Positions 34,636 through 42,269 of a stretch of DNA of 64,000 bases are shown here, piece by piece. The DNA lies in the NCBI GenBank assembly GCA_947651395.1, contig CANSYW010000005.1, positions 52,042 to 116,041 on the forward strand, written 5' to 3'. A model generated the notes under the pieces. The model was not told where the DNA came from and did no database searches. It saw only the letters and a list, made by a program, of their open reading frames with translations. The translations under genes were made by a program, and so were the position numbers. The first letter of the stretch is position 1; each line of letters begins with the position of its first letter. Source of the DNA: an uncultured Pseudoflavonifractor sp. (GTDB taxonomy: Bacteria; Bacillota; Clostridia; Oscillospirales; Oscillospiraceae).

Positions 34636-37311
34636 TTATCGGGCCTCCTCTCCCAGTTCTGTGACTTCCTTGACCAGCTCGTCAAATTCATAGATTAGCG
34701 CCGGTTCCGCCACATTCTTCACCCCAGGGCAAAAACCCTCATGGTCTTTCAACGTGCAGTAATCCAGGGGAATGGCATCTGCAGCGTCGGCACTCAGCGG
34801 CGTCGGCTTCGTCGCCTCGTCCTGACCGTCAAAATACCAATCATAGTATTCATCCCAGTACAGGCAGAGCTGATGATAGGAAATCCTTGGAATCCGATAT
34901 TTGATCGTGTGATTAACGTCCTTCGGCCAACCGCTATTGTCGTAGAACGGGTAGTATCTGTTCCAGGTATCGCACCACCACTCATCATCATTGACGTCAG
35001 GATAGTTCGCGGTGATCCAGTCCTCAAGGTCGTGGATACATGTGGTGAAGGCGTCCATGTTCCGGTTGGTGAAGGTATGGGTTTCCCAGTATTCAGAGGA
35101 CAAGGTTTTGGGCAGCCGCAGAACATCGTGCACCAGCATATACTGCACATTTGCCAAGTAGCTGTCTTTTCCCTCCTTCTCGGGTGTTGAGCCCAGCTCC
35201 GGATCAAACTGCTTATATGCTTCGCAACGGTAGCAACCCTCCTTCCCGATCCGTTCACACAATCTGGCTACCATACTGTCCCACGGCTCCACATCCGTTT
35301 TGATGCTGTAGTAACCCTTTCTCGGCGACCAGTAAACGGCCCCGCTATCTTCTGTTTCATACTGAGCCTCTCGACTGTGAGCGGCCTGAGAGCGCATCAG
35401 AGCTGAGCGCACAGTTCCGGCATACCAGTCGCTCTGATATCCGTCTACAAGCACCGCATCCATTCCGAAGCACATAGTCGATCCCGGATGGAGATTTAAG
35501 TTGTCCGGGCTGTTCTTAATGTACAGCCATTCATCTGACCATCCATGCAGCAGGGATACCTGCCCCGCCGTCTCCGGGCTGTAGACCAGATTAGGGTCAG
35601 GCTCACAGGGCCAGAATTCAGCGCCGAACCACTCCCAGGAGACCTTCCCGTGGGGTTCTCTTATGCGGGAGACCCCGTAAGGTTTCCCATCTATGTATGT
35701 GACACGAGACCATGTCCAGTTGAAATGGAAGGGCACGTTGGCGGACATGATGCCGACCACTTCTTCGTCGACGGTGGCGTCCTGTGCCACTGCATACGGC
35801 TGTGCTTCTTCCTGCATCTTCGGAGTGATTTTTGCCTTATATTCGTGCTGCGCTGTATAGTATGGTTCTTCCGTTGTGGGCGTATAGTTCCCATCTACAA
35901 CCAGATCCGGCCCCGGCTGATATAGTGCCTTCAGTACAACAGTTCCTCTCCTGTCCGGTTGCACTCCCTTCTCCAGGTCAGCGATGGCAAGGTAACCCAA
36001 AGGAAAGGATCCTCCATCCCAGCCGGAGAGCTCCCCTACACCCAGAGTTGTCCACACGTCTTGGTAGTTGTCTATTGTGCAGGCCACCCAGCCATATGCC
36101 CAGGGATAGTCTACCTTCCCTGCCGTTTGTACATAGCGATCCCCCTCCTTTCGAAAGGGCTGCTGCACAAAGGCATAGTCAATATGATTTGTGAGTGGAT
36201 AATCCTCTCCATTGACGGGTATCTCTGAGTATTGTCCTCGGTAATTATCTTCCCGGGCCAAAGAACAGGGATTCGCCCCGGCGAGGTCAGGATGGACAAG
36301 ATTAGCGGCAACATAGTCATTTACTTGGCGCCGGATATCTGAATTTGTGTAGGAGACCAACGTCCCTATTTGCTCGTTATCCCAATCCACAAAGATAATG
36401 GGAACCGGTTCTCCCTTCGGCTCCGGTTCCGGGTATTCTCCAGCACCGCCGCCCCAGTCGCCATCATCCCCGTTATCTGTATCATGGACATGGGGAGAGG
36501 CGTCCACGTTGTCGATCCCCTCCAGGAGCTTGACACCCTCTCCTCGCATGATGATCCGATTGGGCTCCAGCGTGTGATCCTCTGTCCCGTCCAGTACCCC
36601 CAGGTACATGAGCATATTGGCTGCCTGGATCTCCAACGGGCTCATATGCAGGTGGTCGGAAGCAGAAAAAAAGCCGGCCACAGGTTGGCCGGTTCCATAG
36701 ACGTAGATAGGCGCATTTGACCGTGCAAAGTAGCCCAGATGCTCGTCGGAAAATTGGTTGAAGTACCAGGCGGGATCCTCACAGCGGGACAGCTCCGCAA
36801 TGGCGAAGAAGACAAAGGATTGCTTCCTGGAGATCTGCGCTTCTCTGCCTTCCGGCAACTCCACGGGCTTCCCGAGGGCCGCTATCGTCGCCTCCATCTG
36901 GGTATGTACCTCTTCATGGGCGTCGATCCATGCCCGATGCCTGTTATAGGTATAGTCACCGTAAATTGCCCCATTGACCTCCTTCCCTTCATAGTCGCTG
37001 GCATAGATATATCGGATAAGCATAGTGTGCAGCTCTTCCTCCGTAATGGGCCGATCCAGATAGACCCGCCCACACTCGTCGCCGGTGATGATCCCCTCCC
37101 TTCGGTACTCCTGGAGCGCCGGATAAAACCAGTGATCTACCGACACATCAGCAAACTCCCGCAGCACCCAGATAGGCTTCCGGCCGGAAGCCTCCGTTGA
37201 GGCACTGATCTCATAGTCACCGGTGGAGTTCTCATCCGGCGGTATACTGTCCGCAAAGGCTGGCACAATGAGCAAGGAAAGAAAAATGAGGACACAGAGC
37301 GTCCGTTTCAT
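34636..37311 (-). CDS. Large secreted protein with SLH-like repeats
   Basis: This 891-residue protein has a signal peptide (cleavage near AFA, about residue 20). Two segments resemble S-layer-homology domains: FADVSVDHWFYPALQEYRREGIITG (first part near 53-77) and a later one with MLMYLGVLDGTEDHTLEPN near 235. An acidic, Pro-rich linker (near 290-310) follows, then a long Trp/Tyr-rich region with no family I recognise. It overlaps its neighbour upstream by four bases and lies one base before the small gene at 34634. A surface role in mating or attachment is inferred from secretion and context. Confidence 0.6.
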   Translation of the reverse strand: MKRTLCVLIFLSLLIVPAFADSIPPDENSTGDYEISASTEASGRKPIWVLREFADVSVDHWFYPALQEYRREGIITGDECGRVYLDRPITEEELHTMLIRYIYASDYEGKEVNGAIYGDYTYNRHRAWIDAHEEVHTQMEATIAALGKPVELPEGREAQISRKQSFVFFAIAELSRCEDPAWYFNQFSDEHLGYFARSNAPIYVYGTGQPVAGFFSASDHLHMSPLEIQAANMLMYLGVLDGTEDHTLEPNRIIMRGEGVKLLEGIDNVDASPHVHDTDNGDDGDWGGGAGEYPEPEPKGEPVPIIFVDWDNEQIGTLVSYTNSDIRRQVNDYVAANLVHPDLAGANPCSLAREDNYRGQYSEIPVNGEDYPLTNHIDYAFVQQPFRKEGDRYVQTAGKVDYPWAYGWVACTIDNYQDVWTTLGVGELSGWDGGSFPLGYLAIADLEKGVQPDRRGTVVLKALYQPGPDLVVDGNYTPTTEEPYYTAQHEYKAKITPKMQEEAQPYAVAQDATVDEEVVGIMSANVPFHFNWTWSRVTYIDGKPYGVSRIREPHGKVSWEWFGAEFWPCEPDPNLVYSPETAGQVSLLHGWSDEWLYIKNSPDNLNLHPGSTMCFGMDAVLVDGYQSDWYAGTVRSALMRSQAAHSREAQYETEDSGAVYWSPRKGYYSIKTDVEPWDSMVARLCERIGKEGCYRCEAYKQFDPELGSTPEKEGKDSYLANVQYMLVHDVLRLPKTLSSEYWETHTFTNRNMDAFTTCIHDLEDWITANYPDVNDDEWWCDTWNRYYPFYDNSGWPKDVNHTIKYRIPRISYHQLCLYWDEYYDWYFDGQDEATKPTPLSADAADAIPLDYCTLKDHEGFCPGVKNVAEPALIYEFDELVKEVTELGEEAR

Positions 37312-38015
37312 TGCTCCTCACCTTCAGCGACCATAGTGGTGATCTTCAAGAGCTTCACGCCGTCCACGGGTATACTGGCCATCTGAAAATGCATCGGTTC
37401 CAAGGTTTCAACATGCAGCATCTCTCCGGTCTCGGCGTTTGTTATAAGGATCGTGACCGATTTTTCTGTTTGGGCATTTCTCAACAGGCAGCTCTGGGTT
37501 TCCTGTCTTCCGCCTATGTTGATCTCCATTGCATCATAAGCAACTCCGAAAGAGTACGCTTCAATTCGGTCATGTCCCATGTATTCACCAACATCAATCG
37601 ACAATAACGGTGCATTGTCATGAGAAAGGATCTCTCCATCCTTTCCGGCTGTGGTGATCCAGCCGATATTGTCCTCCGATGTTCCCACCGTGTACTTGAT
37701 CGTCCCCACATTGGCAGTGCCTTCAGCTCCACCGATACTGACCGTCTGGCTTTCCTCTTCCCAGCCCACGGCGGCGTTCAGCGCGCTACCGATCGGCCGC
37801 ACCGGCACGTAGGTATTACCGTTGTATACGATGGGATAGAGCCGCTGTCCTGACCAGTCAGTCATAATGAGTTCCTGCCCATTAGCCTGGACATGCATCC
37901 CTCTGGCCAAGGTGACCTGAATAAGCTCCTCTCCTCCGCCGGTAGCTGATACTACGCCTACAACAGCGCACAGAATGGTCAGGGCAAGGATAATGTGAAT
38001 GATCTTCTGTTTCAT
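37308..38015 (-). CDS. Secreted protein with copper-amine-oxidase N-terminal (stalk) domain
   Basis: This 235-residue protein has a signal peptide (about 1-25). The stretch YPIVYNGNTYVPVRPIGSAL then VGWEEESQTVSI (about 60-93) is the Cu_amine_oxidN1-type stalk motif common in secreted proteins of Bacillota. No catalytic domain follows. It overlaps the downstream large secreted protein gene (ATGA) and the small gene upstream, so all are produced together. Confidence 0.72.
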   Translation of the reverse strand: MKQKIIHIILALTILCAVVGVVSATGGGEELIQVTLARGMHVQANGQELIMTDWSGQRLYPIVYNGNTYVPVRPIGSALNAAVGWEEESQTVSIGGAEGTANVGTIKYTVGTSEDNIGWITTAGKDGEILSHDNAPLLSIDVGEYMGHDRIEAYSFGVAYDAMEINIGGRQETQSCLLRNAQTEKSVTILITNAETGEMLHVETLEPMHFQMASIPVDGVKLLKITTMVAEGEEQ

Positions 38016-38185
38016 AATACTCCTCCTTGACTTCTTTCTCCTGCTAATGTAATTTGTTCTCCGCCTTTTTCCAGGATAGAGCGCACCTTCACATCACCAA
38101 AGCGCTCCAGATGAGCGGCCAACTCCTCTTTGATCCCTTGAGCCTGCCCCAATGGGGCGTCGACCTCAAGTGTAATGGTTAACAT
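38012..38185 (-). CDS. Small 57-residue protein, unknown
   Basis: This short gene has a good ribosome site (GGAGGAAGG) seven bases before ATG 38185 and a stop that overlaps the next start in TTATGA. The product begins MLTITLEVDAPLGQAQGIK and contains LAAHLERFGDVKVRS. It reads as a compact alpha/beta protein with no membrane segment. Overlap with genes on both sides supports it as real. No family is recognisable. Confidence 0.6.
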   Translation of the reverse strand: MLTITLEVDAPLGQAQGIKEELAAHLERFGDVKVRSILEKGGEQITLAGERSQGGVL

Positions 38186-38513
38186 ATCCTTCCTCCTCCA
38201 GCAGCCTTTCCATAACCGCCCTCAAAGTAATGTCTCTTGTCTTTTTCAGGGGCACAGGCGCTTGTTGGTCTATGATGTCCGGATCGATCAGTACAGGGCG
38301 CCGCCCTCCGCCCAGCTGACAGATCTTCCGCCCCGCATTAAGGATCCTTGTTCCGTTAAAGCCGCAGTCAACAGAGTAGCCTGCCGGCAGAGCATATTCC
38401 GATACATTGATAAAGCCGGAGCAGGCAAGCTCCGGCTTCTCAAGGCTGTAATATGTCTGCTCCGGAGTATCCCTTGCTGAGCCCCGGTGTGTCGCATAAA
38501 TAACGATCTCCAT
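38166..38513 (-). CDS. Hypothetical protein, 115 residues
   Basis: This soluble protein starts MEIVIYATHRGSARDTPEQ and has LKKTRDITLRAVMERLLEEEG near its end. I do not recognise a family. ATG 38513 is chosen because AGAGGAGG lies just upstream; a GTG two codons earlier overlaps that site. It overlaps the small gene downstream by 20 bases and lies 12 bases after the large secreted protein gene. Confidence 0.6.
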   Translation of the reverse strand: MEIVIYATHRGSARDTPEQTYYSLEKPELACSGFINVSEYALPAGYSVDCGFNGTRILNAGRKICQLGGGRRPVLIDPDIIDQQAPVPLKKTRDITLRAVMERLLEEEGYVNHYT

Positions 38514-38525
38514 GTCCACCTCCTC

Positions 38526-40310
38526 TTATGTCAGCCTGATATACCAGTCGTCATACATGCTGCCGCTGATATCCACATAATCGCTCACCGTCGTATAGAG
38601 CATCCCGCCCGGCGTCCAGGCGTCAAATATCGCTGCCTGCACCGGGAACTTGATGTCTGGATACCACAGAGGTGTGAAGTGTACCCGTTCATCATAGTAG
38701 CTGTAGGGGTTTTTCTTAAATCTCCACGTGGTGCTGTACCACCAGGCGTTGTCCGGCTCCAGGAGCCGGTAGTATTCCTGATAGTCAAACTCCGGGAATA
38801 CCGCCAGCACGTGCTGCACCGGCGTCACGTCATAATCAGAGACATTCCCTCTGGTGGCCACCCGCACCTCACATTCAGCGTCCACTCCGTAGCCCGACTT
38901 TATGGTGTACTTGCCCCGGCGCAGCTCCGCCGTGGGCACCCGCTCATTTGGCGTCAGCTTGAAGGTCGTGTCCAGCCCCGCCGTGTAGGTGGCCAGCGCA
39001 AACTCCCACCAGTACACCCAATAGCTGGAATCCTCCCAGTGCCCACCGTCCTCGCTGTCGTCCGCTACCCAGTCCTCATCTTCGATGTACTCACTCTCCA
39101 ATGTGGCGATCCACTGATCCCACTCTGTTCTCACCTGGCTGCCCCAGCTCGGCGGATCCGCCAAGCGGAAGTTGGGCCGGTACTGGGTGTGAGTAATGCC
39201 GGGGCCTTCGCCGGGCCCGTCATACTCCGGATTGGGCGGCGTCTTCTCCGGAAGCTCCACGATAGACGCCAGGATCTGGATATCCCTGCCCCCGTTGGGC
39301 GGCGTCACCGTGATGGTCATTTCCTGGGGGGTGCTGGGCGTGTGCCACCTTACCCACACCAGCTGCGTGCCTCCCGCAGGGCAGACCATCTGCTTGCGGT
39401 AGTTGCCGCCGTTGATGTGGAAGGTGGCATAGCCCACCTGGCCGCCCGCTTCACTGTGGGTATAGGGAGTCAGATTCCCGCCCCGGTTGACCACCAGGGC
39501 AGCGGTGATGACGTCGGTATCGCAGCGGTACACATACTCCGCCTGAGGCGGATCCGGGATCAAGATCTCCGGCTGGAAGGAGACGATGCCCACCCCCAGC
39601 TGGTTGAGGATGTCTATGTTGGCCTGGCGTCCGCTGGTAGCCCCCGTCCAGGGCTGGATGGTGAGATCCGCCCGCTCCAGGAACATGGAGAAGGGCAGGT
39701 TCTGGTGGGTCATGCGGCCCATCTGATAGCGGAGATCCCCGGAGACCTTCATGTCGAACAGAGCCGCCTCTGTGGCCGTCATGGCATACTGGACGCCGTT
39801 GTACTTGAAGTAGGCAATGGGCTCCAGGAGGAGCTTGTAATCTCCGTTGATGAGCTCGTCGTAGGCCATCCCAGCCTTATCTGCCACAAAATGTACGACC
39901 CTTTCATCCGTAAAATAGTTCCGGATCGCCTCGATGTTGTTCCTGGCACTGTCCGGGATGATGGTGGGCAGGGGGATATCAGCCGGGGGCACATAGTTCC
40001 TGTAGTTTGCGCCCGGCATGGGGTCGAGAGTCCCGCCATTGTTCTTATAGGTCAGCTTGTTCTTTTTTACATAGCACCATTGCGTCCTGGTTCTCAAAAT
40101 GTTAGAGATATCAAAGGTGGCCACAGCTGTATTTCCCCGCATGACGGAGACCCTTACCCCGTCGTCTCCCGGGTTCCAGGCAGAGTCACCTACCACGCCG
40201 CCCTCTCCCACGCCGCCACCGCCACCCTCGATGTTGGGATCCCCGCCGGTGGCTGCGGCAGAGCTCAGAACCAGGGAGCATACGAGCAAGAGAGATAAAA
40301 GCCGTTTCAC
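38526..40310 (-). CDS. Large secreted protein, unknown (Trp/Tyr-rich)
   Basis: This 594-residue protein begins with a clear signal peptide (MKRLLSLLLVCSLVLSSAAA) when started at GTG 40310, which follows an AGGAAGTG site. A Gly-rich linker (GGGGGVGEGG) follows, then a long extracellular region with many Tyr and Trp residues and no family I recognise. It is the first of several secreted proteins upstream of the ssb/virD4 genes. Surface exposure and placement in the transfer operon suggest contact with the recipient (inference). Confidence 0.65.
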   Translation of the reverse strand: MKRLLSLLLVCSLVLSSAAATGGDPNIEGGGGGVGEGGVVGDSAWNPGDDGVRVSVMRGNTAVATFDISNILRTRTQWCYVKKNKLTYKNNGGTLDPMPGANYRNYVPPADIPLPTIIPDSARNNIEAIRNYFTDERVVHFVADKAGMAYDELINGDYKLLLEPIAYFKYNGVQYAMTATEAALFDMKVSGDLRYQMGRMTHQNLPFSMFLERADLTIQPWTGATSGRQANIDILNQLGVGIVSFQPEILIPDPPQAEYVYRCDTDVITAALVVNRGGNLTPYTHSEAGGQVGYATFHINGGNYRKQMVCPAGGTQLVWVRWHTPSTPQEMTITVTPPNGGRDIQILASIVELPEKTPPNPEYDGPGEGPGITHTQYRPNFRLADPPSWGSQVRTEWDQWIATLESEYIEDEDWVADDSEDGGHWEDSSYWVYWWEFALATYTAGLDTTFKLTPNERVPTAELRRGKYTIKSGYGVDAECEVRVATRGNVSDYDVTPVQHVLAVFPEFDYQEYYRLLEPDNAWWYSTTWRFKKNPYSYYDERVHFTPLWYPDIKFPVQAAIFDAWTPGGMLYTTVSDYVDISGSMYDDWYIRLT

Positions 40311-40334
40311 TGTATCACTTCCTTTCGTGGATAT

Positions 40335-40366
40335 GAAAAAAGCGCCCAGCTTATCGCTGAACGCTT
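40335..40366 (-). terminator. Terminator after the coiled-coil protein gene
   Basis: On the minus strand AAGCGTTCAGC pairs with GCTGGGCGCTT (two G-T pairs) and is followed by TTTTTT. It lies 15 bases after the stop codon at 40381 and upstream of the large secreted protein gene. Confidence 0.75.
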
Positions 40367-40380
40367 GAAATAGGTGTGGA

Positions 40381-40869
40381 TCAAGGCTCCAGTTCTTCCT
40401 CGTCCCTATCTTGGCTCTGGGCCAGTTTTCGACGAAGGATGGCATTTTCTTGTTGGAGTGAAGCATTCTCCTTTTGAAGGGCCGCTATTTCTTTTTTTGC
40501 TTTATCCAGCTCAGACCTCACATCAGCCATTTGGGACAGACTGATGTGAAGGGTATCTAAGGCCTTCTGGGGATCCAATTCTTGCTTCTTCATGGCTTCC
40601 CGCCTGGCCTCGTCTGCAATCCGGCCATCTTTGAGGAAGGTCACGTCGGCTTGTATATCAGATAATTCTTTGGACAGGTTATTGTGGCGGGTAAGGAGTT
40701 CACGATGATCCCCAGCTAACTCCGCCTTTCGAGTATTGCTCTTTTCTTCATGAACAGCCAAAGTTTTATCCGCTTTTCGAGAATTGACATAAGCAGTGAC
40801 CGCTGCTGTAATAAGCGCTGATATTATCGCCGCACCTCCAGCGATCCAAGCCGCAGTAATCGTTTCCAT
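40381..40869 (-). CDS. Membrane-anchored coiled-coil protein with EELEP tail
   Basis: This 162-residue protein has an N-terminal membrane helix (IAGGAAIISALITAAVTAY, about 9-27) and then a long coiled coil (about 35-150). It ends DRDEEELEP. The tail matches the acidic ends of four other element proteins. The start at 40869 follows CGGAGG and a promoter lies upstream. Topology suggests a cell-surface or cytosolic stalk, comparable to entry-exclusion or chaperone-like proteins, but this is not established. Confidence 0.6.
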   Translation of the reverse strand: METITAAWIAGGAAIISALITAAVTAYVNSRKADKTLAVHEEKSNTRKAELAGDHRELLTRHNNLSKELSDIQADVTFLKDGRIADEARREAMKKQELDPQKALDTLHISLSQMADVRSELDKAKKEIAALQKENASLQQENAILRRKLAQSQDRDEEELEP

Positions 40870-40918
40870 CCACCATTCCTCCGATAACAGAAAATCAAAT
40901 ATGATACTCACCGCCTTC

Positions 40919-40947
40919 ATTATACGACATATTTTTCCATTTGGGAA
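40919..40947 (-). promoter_or_regulatory. Promoter for the coiled-coil protein gene
   Basis: On the minus strand TTCCCA and TATAAT are separated by 17 bases; the -10 box is perfect, the -35 box weak. It lies about 50 bases upstream of ATG 40869. Confidence 0.5.
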
Positions 40948-40953
40948 GATAGC

Positions 40954-40985
40954 AAAAGGGGCACAGCCCCAAGGCCGTGCCCCTT
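40954..40985 (-). terminator. Terminator of the 41002-41757 gene
   Basis: On the minus strand a nine-base stem (AAGGGGCAC and complement, extended with one mismatch) is followed by TTTTGC. It separates this gene from the promoter and genes downstream. Confidence 0.75.
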
Positions 40986-41001
40986 CCTGGTTCCTATGAA
41001 C

Positions 41002-41757
41002 TTACATACTTCCTACCTTGTTGCCGGTGAGGCCGGTACCAGGAGCATACCGATCAGAATCATCGATCTGGCCGCCCTGGCCCACATCAACCCCAGTTTG
41101 CATCTGCACCCAACCGAAACCGTCGCCCCACATGTATTTACCATCGGAGCTGATCTCCCCATTCTTGCCGGTGTAGCTGGGAGGGCCGTTATCACCGCTT
41201 CCCTGGCCGTCAGAGGGCCCAGGATCAGGTGTGGCCGCCGGGGGAGTGTCTACGGGCGCCGTAGTGGTTTGGGGCTCCTGGGGCTCCTGTACGGGCTTAG
41301 GCGTGGCCGGATTGTCCCCGTGATAGGCCCCGTCCTCCCCGATGGGCAGCTCCCCGCCGCCGCTGCCGCCCAGGTTGGTGGTCACCTGCGTGCCAGGCAC
41401 CTGGATCTTGGTGGCGCCATCCTTCTGGTGCTCAAAGTCAGGGATGATGGTGACGTCGCCGTTCTCCTCCACCGTCACCGTCTCATTGGCCGGTGCGTAG
41501 CTGGGCGCCGACGTGGCTGTCACCGGCTTGGGGGTGGGGGCCGGGATGGCCAGCTGGAAGGAGGGAGCCGGCAGCTCCTCCACCGCCTTCTGGCTCTCCA
41601 TGGCCAGCTGCTCGTCCCGAGCCTTCAGCTCCGCCTGGATCCGCTGCTGCTCCGCAGCCTCCACATGGTTTACCCAAGCCGTACCGCCAAGCACACAGAC
41701 CAGGGCAACCGCCACTATACCTACAGGGGCAATGATTTTCTTCATATCTTTTTTCAT
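41002..41757 (-). CDS. Secreted Pro/Gly-rich anchored protein
   Basis: This 251-residue protein has an N-terminal membrane anchor or uncleaved signal (about 8-32), a short helical region (AEQQRIQAELKARDEQLAMES), and a long Pro/Thr/Gly-rich extracellular part with KPVQEPQEPQ and a GWVQMQTGVDVGQGG C-terminal region. The composition fits a wall-spanning surface protein. Similar proteins occur in clostridial conjugative elements. AAAGGAGG precedes the ATG. It is a single-gene unit with its own promoter and terminator. Confidence 0.6.
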   Translation of the reverse strand: MKKDMKKIIAPVGIVAVALVCVLGGTAWVNHVEAAEQQRIQAELKARDEQLAMESQKAVEELPAPSFQLAIPAPTPKPVTATSAPSYAPANETVTVEENGDVTIIPDFEHQKDGATKIQVPGTQVTTNLGGSGGGELPIGEDGAYHGDNPATPKPVQEPQEPQTTTAPVDTPPAATPDPGPSDGQGSGDNGPPSYTGKNGEISSDGKYMWGDGFGWVQMQTGVDVGQGGQIDDSDRYAPGTGLTGNKVGSM

Positions 41758-41797
41758 GTCTGATCCTCCTTTCAGAGGGGTCTTGATTTACCCTATA

Positions 41798-41826
41798 ATT
41801 ATAGCATATCGGCAACGAAAAGGCAA
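41798..41826 (-). promoter_or_regulatory. Promoter of the 41002-41757 gene
   Basis: On the minus strand TTGCCT and TATAAT are exactly 17 bases apart, about 40 bases upstream of the start codon. Confidence 0.65.
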
Positions 41827-41881
41827 TGAAAAATGCAAAAAATCCTTGAAAAATCAGCATTTCTACACATTTCTCCGCTGA

Positions 41882-41932
41882 TGTGGATAACTTTTCAGGC
41901 TTGAGCCTTCCCCTTGACAAAACTGTGGATAA
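41882..41932 (+). repeat. Pair of DnaA-box sequences, element copy
   Basis: TGTGGATAA occurs at 41882 and 41924, both exact complements of the DnaA box. The whole 51-base block, including CTTGACAAAACTGTGGATA, is closely similar to 52840-52890. The flank to the left is AT-rich (41800-41880). It lies in the only non-coding gap between the relaxase group and the surface protein genes. Confidence 0.65.
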
Positions 41933-41952
41933 TAGTATTTCCCAGAGACATT

Positions 41953-42204
41953 TCAAGAGGCCGGCGTCTTTGCGGCAGCCTCCCGCGCCTTTCTGGCCGC
42001 CTGGGCCTCCCTGCCGGCCCTGAAGGTCTCATAGCCCCGGATCCGGAGATCTATCCAACCCTCCTCCAGATGTTCCACATAGTCACGCAGCTTCCGCTTG
42101 AGCTCTGATGTAGGGGAGAAACAGTATTCTTGCACCTTTCGCTGATAGGTCTCATAGGTAGAGACAAAGGGCTTGTATTCGTCGGGGATGTTCTTCTGCC
42201 CCAT
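41953..42204 (-). CDS. Small hypothetical protein downstream of the relaxase
   Basis: This 83-residue basic protein contains VSTYETYQRKVQEY and an Ala/Arg-rich helical end (EAQAARKAREAAAK). I do not recognise it. The frame is open upstream of ATG 42204, and the best ribosome site (AAAGGAGG) lies about 30 bases before the ATG, so the true start could be slightly upstream at a non-standard codon. It lies 65 bases after the relaxase stop and is probably co-transcribed; a DNA-binding accessory role is possible. Confidence 0.5.
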   Translation of the reverse strand: MGQKNIPDEYKPFVSTYETYQRKVQEYCFSPTSELKRKLRDYVEHLEEGWIDLRIRGYETFRAGREAQAARKAREAAAKTPAS

Positions 42205-42269
42205 CAGATACTCCGCAGCCGCTTTGACCTCCTTTGATGGTTTCAGTATTTCCTTCGCCTTCCTTCTGT

